The translations under genes were made by a program, and so were the position numbers. The notes beneath the pieces were generated by a model that saw only the letters and a list, made by a program, of their open reading frames with translations, ran no database searches and had not been told where the DNA came from. Positions 35,180 to 43,599 of a stretch of 64,000 nucleotides of DNA are shown one piece after another. Numbering within the stretch: position 1 is the stretch's first letter; the number at the start of each line of letters is the position of its first letter. The stretch spans positions 558,001 through 622,000 of the forward strand of contig NZ_CP031115.1 of NCBI RefSeq assembly GCF_003568865.1, written 5' to 3'. This DNA comes from Rubrobacter indicoceani. GTDB lineage: Bacteria > Actinomycetota > Rubrobacteria > Rubrobacterales > Rubrobacteraceae.

Positions 35180-35556
35180 CGGTGGGTCGGGTGCCTTCTG
35201 AGCCGTCGCGACGAAGGAAGCCCCAAAGGACGTCGGGCGGTTCTCGAAGTCCTCGCGCCCCTCAGGGAGCGGGTTTTGCGGGACACGAGCCTTGCATCCA
35301 GAGATACGCTTCTCGATGTCGGGGCGGGCGACGGGCTTATCGCTTTCGGGGGCCGGAGCTTGTCAGCGAGGGTGGCTCGGTCGTCTTTTCGGACGTGCCG
35401 GGCAACCTGCTCGACCACAGCCGAAACCTCGCAGGGGAGATGGGCGTGCTCGAACGAGGCCGGTTCTTCGAGGCTCCGGAGGACGATCCATCGGCGCTCG
35501 GGGACGGGCCCGTTGATGCGGGCACGGCTCGCCCGGTCGTGATCTACGGGAGATAA
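35180..35556 (+). pseudogene. Remnant of a SAM-dependent methyltransferase
   Basis: Parts of one methyltransferase appear in two frames: RDTSLASRDTLLDVGAGDGLIAFG (the SAM-binding motif I) and, in the next frame, LVSEGGSVVFSDVPGNLLDHSRNLAGEMGVLERGRFFEAP, of which VSEGGSVVFSDV is motif II. It ends with VVIYGR and a stop where intact proteins continue for more than 100 residues. The N-terminal part is also in a different frame. Two frameshifts and a 3' truncation mark it as dead. Confidence 0.6.
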
Positions 35557-35588
35557 GCCCTTCGGGAACACGGAGTAGGGAGACGAAA

Positions 35589-37382
35589 CTACTCCAGGAC
35601 TCCGATACGTGAAGCGTTCCAGGCCGACCATAGGGCGGCATAGTGTCCTCTGGAGTCTGCGAGTCGTCCGTGGGTTCCGGTCTCCACGATGCAGCCGTGT
35701 TCAAGGACGATGATCCTGTCAGCGCTCACGGCCTGCGTCAGCCGGTGGGCGACGATGATCGCGGTACGACCCGAGATGGCGGCCTCCGCCGACTTTTCCA
35801 GAACCCTTGCGCCCGCGCTTCCGGCTTCGGCGGTCGCTTCGTCGAGGATGACGATTGCCGGGTCGCGCAGGATTATGCGGGCAAGGGCGAGCTGCTGCGC
35901 CCGCGTCGCCGGGAGCCTGTACCCGCCATCCCCGACAAGCGTTTCGAGGCCGTCCGGGAGCGACTTCGCCCAGCCCAAAGCGCCGACGGCGTCCAGAGCA
36001 AAGATCAAATCCCCGTCCGCGGCATCGGGCCTCGCGAGCCGGAGGTCGTCGGCGAGGGTGCCGGAGAAGACGTGGACCTCCTGAGTTACAAGGGCGACGT
36101 GGTTGCGGATGTCTTTCGGGCCGAGGTCCGCGAGCGGAACGCCGCCGAGGAGTATCTCACCCCCGGACGCCTCGTGAACCCCCGCGATAAGCTTCGCGAG
36201 CGTTGTCTTGCCCGCGCCGCTCGCCCCGACTACGGCGACGCGCTCTCCGGGGCGGACTTCGAGGCTCACGCCGTGCAGGACTTCGTAGCCCGCGAGGTAG
36301 GAATGGCTCAGGTCCGAGACGCTTATGGACGAATCCTTCGGGGCCGGGGGGGATGGCGGTTCTGCGGGCGGCGCGAGGTTCGCTACACCGACGAGGCGGG
36401 CAAGGGCGGCGGCTGCGGAGGCGGCGGTATCGAGAAGGTTGAGGAGGGCTCCGATCGGGTCGAAGAGCCGCTGGAAGTACAGGGCCGCCGCGGTCGCCGC
36501 ACCGACGGTAACAAGGTCCGCGCTCACAAGAGAGAAGCCGACGACGAGGATCGCCCCCAGCCCGACGAGTTCCGCCGAGTTCAGACGCGAGAAAAACCAC
36601 GCCGCCGTGGCGGAGGCGCGTAGAGAGGCGGTGATGGAGGCGCGCGAGCGGGTTTCGACGAGGCCGGAATGAATTTCGCTCAGACGGAAGGCCCGGACGG
36701 TCTTTGCGCCGCCGACGGTGTCGAGGAACTGCTGGGCGCGGCGGCTTTCGGCGATGCGCTCGGCGGCGTAGCGGGGGGCGGAGCGCGGAAGATACCAGCG
36801 CAGCGCAAGGACCTGGACCGGGACGGCGCAGAGCCCGGCGAGAGCGAGCCGCCAGTCAAGAGCGGCGAGGCCGAAGACCGTCAGGCCGACCGTCAGGCCG
36901 GAGACGACGAGCGTGGGCAGAGCGTCCCGGACGGCCTCGGAGACAACGTTTACGTCGCCGCTCACGCGGGCCACGAGGTCGCCCGTCCCGGCGGCCTCGA
37001 CCGTTTCGAGCGGCACGGCGAGGGCGCGCTCCATCACCCGTTCGCGCAGACCGGCGAGAACTCGTTCGCCGAGCGTCGCGACGAGCGTCTCACCGACGGC
37101 GGAGAGCAGGGCGACGAGAACCATGGCGAAGGCGAGGGCGACGACCGGAGCGGTTATGGAAGAGGGCGGTTCGCCGTTCACGACAAGGTCTACGATGTAG
37201 CCGATCAGGGCCGGAGCCGCAAGCCCCGCAACCCCCGCCGCGAGCAGAACGAAAGCTGTTAAAAGGAACAGCTTGCCGTGGGGCCGAACCAGCCCGAAAA
37301 GCGTCCGGCGCGTCTCGGAGCCGGACGCGGTCGGGAGCAGGGCCGAGGGTCGGGCTTCGGGGGGTTTTACGCTCTTGCTCAA
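35589..37382 (-). CDS. ABC exporter-fold half-transporter, intact Walker motifs and degenerate signature
   Basis: A 597-residue fusion of a six-helix ABC membrane domain and a nucleotide-binding domain. Walker A is VGASGAGKTTLAKLI and Walker B AIVILDEAT, both intact, and the H-loop His is in IVAHRLT. The signature motif, normally LSGGQ, is LPATRAQQ. The TTG start overlaps the stop of the partner gene as TTGA, so the two halves form a heterodimer. The partner has the complementary pattern. The family fold is that of drug exporters, but IrtAB and YbtPQ siderophore importers use the same fold; the binding-protein gene upstream favours uptake. Confidence 0.9.
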   Translation of the reverse strand: MSKSVKPPEARPSALLPTASGSETRRTLFGLVRPHGKLFLLTAFVLLAAGVAGLAAPALIGYIVDLVVNGEPPSSITAPVVALAFAMVLVALLSAVGETLVATLGERVLAGLRERVMERALAVPLETVEAAGTGDLVARVSGDVNVVSEAVRDALPTLVVSGLTVGLTVFGLAALDWRLALAGLCAVPVQVLALRWYLPRSAPRYAAERIAESRRAQQFLDTVGGAKTVRAFRLSEIHSGLVETRSRASITASLRASATAAWFFSRLNSAELVGLGAILVVGFSLVSADLVTVGAATAAALYFQRLFDPIGALLNLLDTAASAAAALARLVGVANLAPPAEPPSPPAPKDSSISVSDLSHSYLAGYEVLHGVSLEVRPGERVAVVGASGAGKTTLAKLIAGVHEASGGEILLGGVPLADLGPKDIRNHVALVTQEVHVFSGTLADDLRLARPDAADGDLIFALDAVGALGWAKSLPDGLETLVGDGGYRLPATRAQQLALARIILRDPAIVILDEATAEAGSAGARVLEKSAEAAISGRTAIIVAHRLTQAVSADRIIVLEHGCIVETGTHGRLADSRGHYAALWSAWNASRIGVLE

Positions 37383-39124
37383 CCCAGCACGACCTCCCGG
37401 TACGCTTCGCTCGATGCGACAAGCGAGCGGTGCGTGCCTTCGGCGGCGACGGCGCCGTCCCGGATGAACAGCACCCTCTGCGATACCGACAGCAGCGCGG
37501 GGCTGGTCGTCACGAGGATGGTCGTCCTGCCGGCGCGAACCGCCCGGAGCCTCTCTGCGACGCCGTGTTCCGTTACCGCGTCAACGGCGGTCGTCGGGTC
37601 GTGGAGGACGAGGACGGGCGCGCCGGAGGCGAGGGCCCGGGCGAGCGCGACCCTCTGACGCTGCCCGCCGGAGAGCGAGCGTCCGCCCTCGCCGAGCGTC
37701 GTGAGCGCGCCGTTCGGCAAAGCCCCCGCCACCTCGTCGGCCCCCGCTGCGACGAGCGCGGCTTCGCGGCGTTTCTCGTCCGGATGCACGTTCTCCGCGA
37801 GCGTACCCGAGAAAAGCTCCGGATCGTGCGGCGCGACGAGCACGGCCTCGTGGAGCGCGTCGAGCGGGAGGGAGGGAAGAGGAGCATCGTCGAGGTAGAT
37901 GGTTCCTGAGTCCGGGTCGGTGGAGCGTTCGAGGAGCGGGATCAGGGCCTCCGCCTCTTCGCCGCCGGCGGCTATCCCGACGAACTCGCCCGGCCCGATG
38001 TTCACGGTGAGGTTCCTTACGGGGCCGTAAGCCACGCTGTCGAAAGCGATACGACCCCGAGGTTCGACCGTCGCTGCGGCGTTTCGCGGAACGTCCTTTC
38101 GCGGAACGTCCTTTCGCGGAAAATCCTTTCGAGGATCATCGCTCACGGCGGTCGGGGTTTCGAGAAGGGTCGAGATCCTCCCCGCCGAGGCGCGGGCGCG
38201 GGCGAACAGCGCCCCGACTTCGGCGAGCCTTGAGAACGGCCCGATAAGAAACTGCGTCAGGCCGACGGCGGCGATGAACTGCCCGATGGAGATCTCCCCC
38301 GAAGCGGCCTGCCGACCGCCGACGAGCGCGACGACGGCCATGAACGCCCCCGTCAGGGAGAGCAGCACCCCGACGCCTGCGGCCTCGACCTTCGCCGAGG
38401 CGAGCGAGGCCGTGAGCGACTTCCGGCTTGCGAGTCGGTAGCGCAGGGCGGCGGTGAGCTCCGCGCCGAGTCCCTTTATGACACGCAGCCCGCCTATCAC
38501 GTCGGTTGCGACGGCGACGGCCCCGGCGACGGCGGCCTGCTCTGTCTCGGCGCGTCTTGCAAGCGGGCGGACGGCGAAGCGGATCAGCACCAGAAGCGGC
38601 GGCAGCCCGAGCAGGACCACGAGGCCCATCGAAACCGAGATACCGAGAAGCACGACCGCTGAGACCACAAGCGCAGAGACGGCCCCGGCCAGCGAGGCCA
38701 GAGCGAACGCCGAAGCCCCGATCTGATCGGCGTCGGAGGTCGCGAGGCTGACGAGTTCTCCGGGTGGCGCGGCCTTCTCCGCCGGGATTCCGCCCGGCTC
38801 CAGCACCCGCCCGACGACCTTCATCCGAACATCGTGCGCGACGTTCAGGGCGGCCCGGTCGTTGACCCAGATGGCGCTGCACCCCGACGCCGAGAGACAG
38901 ACAAAGAGCAGCGCGAGCAAGCCGACCCAGAGAAGAAGAGAACTCACGTCCCCCGTGGCAACCGCCCGGTCGATAACCGCTCCGACCACAACGAGAACCA
39001 TCGCCTCGCAGGCCTGATGGACGGTAACGAGAGCGGAGCCGAACGCGACCCACCACCGCTGCCCGAAGACCGCCCTCCTTAGCAGCGCATCCGCCCGTAC
39101 TTTCTTCTGCACCCGCTCGGTCAA
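37379..39124 (-). CDS. ABC exporter-fold half-transporter, degenerate Walker motifs and intact signature
   Basis: Partner half-transporter of 581 residues. Its signature motif LSGGQRQRVALARAL is perfect, but the Walker A region is GEFVGIAAGGEEAEALIPLL without GKT, and Walker B has HDPTTAVD with Pro instead of the catalytic Glu. So this subunit cannot bind ATP normally and supplies only the signature to the partner's Walker site. A linker between membrane domain and NBD (about residues 325-345) is made of four PRKD(F/V) repeats. The start is a TTG without clear ribosome site; the true start may be slightly different. Confidence 0.88.
   Translation of the reverse strand: MTERVQKKVRADALLRRAVFGQRWWVAFGSALVTVHQACEAMVLVVVGAVIDRAVATGDVSSLLLWVGLLALLFVCLSASGCSAIWVNDRAALNVAHDVRMKVVGRVLEPGGIPAEKAAPPGELVSLATSDADQIGASAFALASLAGAVSALVVSAVVLLGISVSMGLVVLLGLPPLLVLIRFAVRPLARRAETEQAAVAGAVAVATDVIGGLRVIKGLGAELTAALRYRLASRKSLTASLASAKVEAAGVGVLLSLTGAFMAVVALVGGRQAASGEISIGQFIAAVGLTQFLIGPFSRLAEVGALFARARASAGRISTLLETPTAVSDDPRKDFPRKDVPRKDVPRNAAATVEPRGRIAFDSVAYGPVRNLTVNIGPGEFVGIAAGGEEAEALIPLLERSTDPDSGTIYLDDAPLPSLPLDALHEAVLVAPHDPELFSGTLAENVHPDEKRREAALVAAGADEVAGALPNGALTTLGEGGRSLSGGQRQRVALARALASGAPVLVLHDPTTAVDAVTEHGVAERLRAVRAGRTTILVTTSPALLSVSQRVLFIRDGAVAAEGTHRSLVASSEAYREVVLG
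38091..38135 (-). repeat. Tandem 15-bp repeats coding PRKDV in the ABC linker
   Basis: Three to four copies of a 15-base unit (TTTCGCGGAACGTCC on the plus strand, last copy diverged) encode PRKDF-PRKDV-PRKDV-PRN. Copy number is likely to vary between strains by slippage. Confidence 0.7.
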
Positions 39125-39167
39125 GGAGCGAACTTTCGGACGGTTGCGCGATAAACACTCATCACGG

Positions 39168-39330
39168 TCAAGATAGCAGCGAACGCTCCACGAAATCGAG
39201 GGGCTTCACCTCGACAAGGGGGGAGGGGTAGTGCAGTTCGGCGTTGAAGCGGTAGACCTGATCCCGCCGGACTGCGGGTCTGCGCTGCCAGAGCGGGGAC
39301 TCCATGTAGGTTTCGGGGAGGTAAGGCTCC
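39168..39330 (-). pseudogene. C-terminal fragment of a second FecB-type binding protein
   Basis: The frame reads MESPLWQRRPAVRRDQVYRF, then AELHYPSPLVEVKPLDFVE and a stop. This is the end of periplasmic binding proteins of the iron-siderophore family (normally ESPLWQSLPAVREGRVY). It has no N-terminal part. It lies directly downstream of the intact binding-protein gene on the same strand, so it is the leftover of a tandem paralogue. Confidence 0.6.
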
Positions 39331-39369
39331 GAAGTCGCTTTTCTCCTTTCTGTTTTATTTACGCTTTTT

Positions 39370-40377
39370 CTATTCCTGTACCGTGTCGGGGTCGAGGCCG
39401 GGGTCGAGGAGGATGCGCTCCAGTTCATCGAGGAAAGCTTCCATTCGCACCCAGGCCGCGCCTACGGTCTCGGTCCCGTCGAGGGTGTAGGCCTGATCTG
39501 CTTCATAAGCCGCCAGCGACCGGTAGAGCGGGGATTCGACAAGCTCGTTCTCTACCTCCGCGCTCTCCTCGGAGTAGTCCACCACTAAAACTACGTCCGC
39601 ATCGTGTTCGGAGAGGTTCTCCAGGCTGAACGGGTCGAAGTCTCCCACCCCCTGCTGCGGCGCCGGGCGAGGTAGGGAGAGGTCTTCCATAACGGTGCCG
39701 AGGGCCTGCCCGACGTCAGCCCGGTAGAACTGCCCGGCCGCGTCTCCGGGGGAGATGACCGAGACGCTCAGGGTCTCGCGCTGCTCTCGAAGGTCCTCGA
39801 GCAGCGTCGCCACGCGGTCTTTGTACCGGCTGCGAAGCTCTTCGGCGCGGTCGGTGCGGTTCACGAGGTCGGCAAAGTCCATCAGGGCTTCGTCCAGAGG
39901 TCGGTCAAAGACCTGGATAAACACCGTAGGGGCGATGTCAGCAAGCCTCTCGTAGAGATCCTCCTGAAACTCATAGCCCACGATAAGGTCCGGCTCAAGG
40001 CTCGCTATGGCCTCCAGGTTGGGCTCAAGAAAGTCCCCGACAAACTCTACGTCCGAGGTGTCAAAGCCATCCGTGCGGCGGAAGACGCCCTCATCTCCTT
40101 CAAGAGATCCCGCCGAGGCGATAGGTGTGATTCCAAGCTCCAGTAGCGGCAGCAGCGCGTTCTGGTCCGTGACCGTGATGATCCTCTGCGGGCTCACCGG
40201 AACGGGCGTCGTACCCATCGAATGCTCGATAGTGCGCGTCTGGCCGGGGGATTCTTCAGCTTCACCACCCCCGCAACCGCCGAGCAGCAACGCTGCTGCG
40301 CCGCCGAAAAGGAAGTCGCGTCTCGTCAGGTCTTTTATCTCGGGGATGGTGAACCCTGGCCTCTCCGTGGTCTTCAT
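39370..40377 (-). CDS. Iron-siderophore-type ABC substrate-binding lipoprotein
   Basis: A 335-residue binding protein of the FecB/FhuD class. The N-terminus has an RRDFLFGGAAALLLGGC sequence that combines a twin-arginine motif with a lipobox, so it is exported folded and lipid-anchored. Typical parts are RTIEHSMGTTPVPVSPQRIITV, NLEAIASLEPDLIVGYEF and the ESPLYRSLAAYEADQAYTLD end. The ATG was chosen at the TAT signal; the frame remains open further upstream but the extra sequence is not signal-like. It leads the unit with the ABC pair. A Fur-like palindrome lies 155-171 bases upstream. Confidence 0.9.
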   Translation of the reverse strand: MKTTERPGFTIPEIKDLTRRDFLFGGAAALLLGGCGGGEAEESPGQTRTIEHSMGTTPVPVSPQRIITVTDQNALLPLLELGITPIASAGSLEGDEGVFRRTDGFDTSDVEFVGDFLEPNLEAIASLEPDLIVGYEFQEDLYERLADIAPTVFIQVFDRPLDEALMDFADLVNRTDRAEELRSRYKDRVATLLEDLREQRETLSVSVISPGDAAGQFYRADVGQALGTVMEDLSLPRPAPQQGVGDFDPFSLENLSEHDADVVLVVDYSEESAEVENELVESPLYRSLAAYEADQAYTLDGTETVGAAWVRMEAFLDELERILLDPGLDPDTVQE

Positions 40378-40696
40378 GCCGCTGGTTTCCTCCGTTACTT
40401 TCGTGTTCCGGACAAACCTCCAGAAGAGCCGCTTTCTTACAGTCCGGCCCGATCGCCCCCCGGACGCCGAAAGCAAACCGCTCCGGTTTAACCCTTTGCC
40501 TTCTCTTGTCGGTTCATCGGAGTGTCCTGTTATCATTTTGACAATGATTCTCAGGTTCATATTAGCAACGTGGTGTGAGGTGGCGCAACGGGGCGGCGGT
40601 GATCTCGGTCACTGCTCCGGTATCGGCTCGGATCCCGGCTCTGATAGGGTTTCCGGAGGTTTTGCTGTGGTGAGCGAGTTTTGCGGAGGGGTTTCG
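40378..40696. promoter_or_regulatory. Divergent control region with Fur-like palindrome ATCATT-TTGAC-AATGAT
   Basis: This 319-base gap separates the binding-protein gene (minus) and an SDR (plus). The perfect inverted repeat at 40532-40548 has arms of 6 bases and a 5-base centre and lies in a locally A+T-rich patch. It resembles sites of Fur-family regulators (Fur or Zur), not the DtxR/IdeR consensus. Apart from it I see no coding sequence; upstream extensions of either gene through this gap have poor codon use. Confidence 0.55.
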
Positions 40697-41503
40697 ATGT
40701 CTGAGGGTTTTGTTTCCGGTTCGCGGGGTTCGGGGCGGGTGGCGGTCGTTACCGGGGCCGCTCGCGGCATCGGAAGGCGAACCGCGCTCACCCTTGCGGA
40801 GCGCGGCTTCACGGTCTGCATCAACGACCTCGACGTGCCGGAGGGGGCCCTGGACGGGGTGGGCGAGCACGTCGTCGCGCTCCCCGGCGACGTGTCGAAC
40901 GAGGACGACGTGAAGCGGATGGCCTCGTCGGTCGCGGAGCGGTTCGGGCGGGTCGACGCGCTCGTCAACAACGCCGGGATCAGCGCGATCGTCGCCGCCG
41001 AAGACACCCCGACCGACCTCTGGCGGCGCACCCTCGACATCAACCTGACGGGGCCGTTTCTGATGTGCCGCGAGTTCGGGAAGATGATGCTGGAGCAGAA
41101 CTCCGGCTCCATCGTGAACGTAAGCTCCGTCGCCGGGCTGCTCGGCGTCTCCGACCGGGTCGCCTACAACGCCAGCAAACACGGCCTTATCGGCCTGACC
41201 CGCACCCTTGCCGGGGAGTGGGGCGGTCGGGGGGTTCGCGTCAACGCCGTCTGCCCCGGCTGGGTGAAAACGGAGATGGACGAGGAAGACCAGGCCGGAG
41301 GCGGCTACACCGACGCGGATATAACCGGACGAACCCCCATGAACCGCTTCGCCCGCCCGGAAGACATCGCAAACGCCGTCGCCTTCCTTGCGGACCCCGA
41401 ACAGAGCGCGTACATAAACGGTCATACGCTGTCCGTGGATGGCGGATGGTTCGGGGATGGTTCGTGGGAGAGCCTGCGCCGCCGCAAGCAGACCGGAGAG
41501 TAG
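40697..41503 (+). CDS. Short-chain dehydrogenase/reductase
   Basis: Classical SDR of 268 residues. The NAD(P) motif is VTGAARGIGRRTAL, with Asp in INDLDVPEG after strand 2 pointing to NAD(H). NNAGIS, the catalytic NVSSVAGLLGVSDRVAYNASKHG set and NGHTLSVDGGW are present. The ATG has GGAGGGG 5 bases upstream. The end has a polar tail (WESLRRRKQTGE). It is divergent from the iron-uptake unit; no functional link is evident and the substrate is unknown. Confidence 0.88.
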   Translation: MSEGFVSGSRGSGRVAVVTGAARGIGRRTALTLAERGFTVCINDLDVPEGALDGVGEHVVALPGDVSNEDDVKRMASSVAERFGRVDALVNNAGISAIVAAEDTPTDLWRRTLDINLTGPFLMCREFGKMMLEQNSGSIVNVSSVAGLLGVSDRVAYNASKHGLIGLTRTLAGEWGGRGVRVNAVCPGWVKTEMDEEDQAGGGYTDADITGRTPMNRFARPEDIANAVAFLADPEQSAYINGHTLSVDGGWFGDGSWESLRRRKQTGE

Positions 41504-41527
41504 GGGTAAGCGGCGAGGCCGGGGTCG

Positions 41528-42217
41528 CTATCCCTCCGAGCGCGGCGACCTGATGAAAACCGAGCGCACGAGCGGCCCGCCGAGGTGGTGGGTCACGCCG
41601 TCTTCGTCGCGGACGACGACCATCCCGTCTATCTCGCGCCGCTCCTCGACCGTCAGCAGCCGGCCCGGCACGAGGCCGCGCTCCCCGAGGTAGTCCAGCA
41701 CGCGGTTGCTGTTGTCGCTGACCTTGAAGATGCGGACGCTCTCGCCCTCCCCGACCTCCGCGAGCTGCATCGAATCATCCGGCTCCAGAACCCCCTCGCT
41801 CGTCGGTATGGGGTCTCCGTGCGGGTCGTGGTCGGGATGCCCGAGAAACTCCGCCAGCCTCTCCGTAAACTCGTCCGAGACCGCATGCTCCAGCCGGTCG
41901 GCTTCGTCGTGAACCTCCTGCCACGTATAACCGAGGTGCTCCAGCAGAAAGGTCTCGATCAACCGGTGCCGCCGGACGAGCCGCAGCGCTTCTCCCTTGC
42001 CCCTCTCCGTCAACGACGCCCCGTGATACCGCTCGTAGCTGACGAAGCCCATCTCCTGCAACCGCCCGAGCATGTTCGTGACCGACGCGGGAGCGACCGA
42101 GAGACAAACGGAAATGTCCTTCGTGGACGCGGTGCTCTCCCCGGCGATGCGCCAGATTGCCTTGATGTAGTCTCCGGTAGAGACCGAGAGCGGGGCTGTG
42201 GATGCTGACTGCGACAT
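41528..42217 (-). CDS. DtxR/MntR-family metal-dependent regulator
   Basis: A 229-residue regulator: N-terminal winged helix (GDYIKAIWRI, then APASVTNMLGRLQEMGFVSYERYHGASLTERG), a central dimerisation and metal-binding domain (RRHRLIETFLLEHLGYTWQEVHDEADRLEHAVSD in part, with ligands in RHRLIE and HDEADRLEH) and a C-terminal SH3-like FeoA domain. The layout matches the IdeR/MntR group that senses Fe2+ or Mn2+. It is next to the TroABCD-like and ZIP metal importers, whose promoters contain related palindromes. The ATG 42217 start fits the family; a longer N-terminus is not supported. Confidence 0.92.
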   Translation of the reverse strand: MSQSASTAPLSVSTGDYIKAIWRIAGESTASTKDISVCLSVAPASVTNMLGRLQEMGFVSYERYHGASLTERGKGEALRLVRRHRLIETFLLEHLGYTWQEVHDEADRLEHAVSDEFTERLAEFLGHPDHDPHGDPIPTSEGVLEPDDSMQLAEVGEGESVRIFKVSDNSNRVLDYLGERGLVPGRLLTVEERREIDGMVVVRDEDGVTHHLGGPLVRSVFIRSPRSEG

Positions 42218-42293
42218 CGTACCGTGAATCTTAGCATCGGGCGTCGAGTCGAACCCACGATGCACTCTGAACCTTCTCTTCACGACTGCCTCT

Positions 42294-42737
42294 TCAGTTT
42301 GCCCAGGCCAGACGCGCCCGCGAAGCCTGCGCCGCCCCCACGATCTGAGCGAGGCTCGCTGATAGCAGGGCCGCATCCGCCGCGTGTTTGACGTAACTTC
42401 TATCTTCGGCGGCCCTCTTGCCGAGCTCCTCCAGCATTCTGAACATCAAGCTCGCTCCCCACCTGCGATCCTCCTCGGTTCCGCTGTGCTTTGCAAGGTT
42501 CAAAACCGCGTAGACGCTCTGCGGATAGAGTCCTCCACCCTTGCCGTGTTCCACAAAGCAACCGTGCTCCCTCAAGATATCCTCCACAAGCGTCTTCATC
42601 TTCCCACTCCCGATCTCCTTCGGCTCCAGCGACGGCAGATACGCGCCGCTGATCACCTTCAAAGCCATCTTCTGCCGACCGAAATCCCCGCTCGCGTAGT
42701 CCGCGATCAAGCTGTGCAAATCCCCGAAATCCCTCAT
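42294..42737 (-). CDS. Hypothetical helical protein
   Basis: A 147-residue soluble protein that I cannot assign. It begins MRDFGDLHSLIADYASGDF and looks mainly helical, with an ARM-like or HEAT-like feel in SVYAVLNLAKHSGTEEDRRWGASLMFRMLEELG. It starts at an ATG with CGGAGGGAAC upstream. Transcription begins in an A+T-rich block shared with the PhoU-like gene on the other strand. Confidence 0.65.
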   Translation of the reverse strand: MRDFGDLHSLIADYASGDFGRQKMALKVISGAYLPSLEPKEIGSGKMKTLVEDILREHGCFVEHGKGGGLYPQSVYAVLNLAKHSGTEEDRRWGASLMFRMLEELGKRAAEDRSYVKHAADAALLSASLAQIVGAAQASRARLAWAN

Positions 42738-42752
42738 GTTCCCTCCGTCCAA

Positions 42753-42841
42753 TGGCCTGTTGTAACAATTTTAGTATAACGCTAATATAACAATTAGATA
42801 AAACTAAAAATATTCGTGCGGGGTATGGAGGGGGTTGCGGG
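42753..42841. promoter_or_regulatory. A+T-rich bidirectional promoter region
   Basis: About 70 bases of very A+T-rich sequence stand between two divergent genes in an otherwise G+C-rich genome. TAACAATT is repeated at 42763-42770 and 42788-42795, and TTTTAGT (42769-42775) and ACTAAAA (42803-42809) form an inverted repeat. Several TATAAC/TATAA-like elements could serve as -10 boxes on both strands. A regulator binding here would control both genes. Confidence 0.5.
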
Positions 42842-43540
42842 ATGTTACGAGATGGGTTTCGGGATGAGATGGGAGTTCTATCGGGCCGGGTATCGAGTTT
42901 CGGTTGGGAAGTTGCGGGGAACCTCGCCGCGATGGTGGAGGTGATCGAGACCGGGGACGTGGAGTTTGCGGGGTGGAAGGTCGGGGAAGACGGGCGATTC
43001 AAGAGGTGGGGGAAGGAGATCGAAGACAACTGTTTGCGGTTTCAGCTCCTCCAGAGCCCCGTTGCCTGCGACCTGCGGTTCATCCATACCGCGCGGGTAA
43101 TCGCCAACCACATCGTTCGCTCTGCGACGCTCTGCGAACACGTCTTTCGGGCCTTCTCGGAGATATCGGAGGAGAGGTTCGGAGGTCGGTGTGGGTCGAG
43201 GCTCGAGGCCGTGATCCTGGAGATGTCGGTCGGGGGCCGGGACCTCTTCGAGAACGGGATGAATGCCTTTGTCTCGCGCAGCCTGAAAGCCACAGACGAG
43301 CTGGTGGCCCGGAACGAGCGCATAACTCAACTCAGGGCCGAGGCGCTGGAACTCGCCGCGCGTGGAGACGGTCTCTACCGGTCGCCGGGTCAGATCGCCC
43401 GAACCGCCCTGATCTCCCACTACCTCGAACGTATCGCCGACCACGGCACCGATATGGGCCTTCGCTCCGCCTGCCTTACAAGTCGCCACCGTAGAAATCT
43501 CCTGTCGCAGCAAGGAAGCTGGAACAAACTTGACATTTAG
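42842..43540 (+). CDS. PhoU-domain protein
   Basis: A 232-residue protein with two PhoU-type three-helix repeats. Typical parts are CLRFQLLQSPVACDLRFIHTARVIANHIVRSATLCEHV, of which LQSPVACDLR is the first signature, and QIARTALISHYLERIADHGTDM, the second, with the metal-cluster ligands E-x-x-D. The ATG has GGAGGGGG about 8 bases upstream. PhoU normally accompanies pstSCAB; here it stands alone at the head of a metal transporter cluster, so its role may not be phosphate control. It ends 59 bases before the troA-like ATG. Confidence 0.82.
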   Translation: MLRDGFRDEMGVLSGRVSSFGWEVAGNLAAMVEVIETGDVEFAGWKVGEDGRFKRWGKEIEDNCLRFQLLQSPVACDLRFIHTARVIANHIVRSATLCEHVFRAFSEISEERFGGRCGSRLEAVILEMSVGGRDLFENGMNAFVSRSLKATDELVARNERITQLRAEALELAARGDGLYRSPGQIARTALISHYLERIADHGTDMGLRSACLTSRHRRNLLSQQGSWNKLDI

Positions 43541-43573
43541 AAGAAGCACTGCAATATTTAGCTATAGCTAAAT
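43530..43573 (+). promoter_or_regulatory. Promoter and 18-bp palindromic operator of the troA-like operon
   Basis: TTGACA (43530-43535), a 17-base spacer and AATATT (43553-43558) make a promoter. ATTTAGCTATAGCTAAAT (43556-43573) is a perfect 18-bp palindrome covering the -10 end and the start of transcription. The half-site TTTAGC/GCTAAA resembles DtxR/MntR-family boxes. The regulator at 41528 is the obvious candidate to bind it and repress when metal is plentiful. Confidence 0.7.
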
Positions 43574-43599
43574 TAATTTATCGAAAGGACTTGCAAGTT

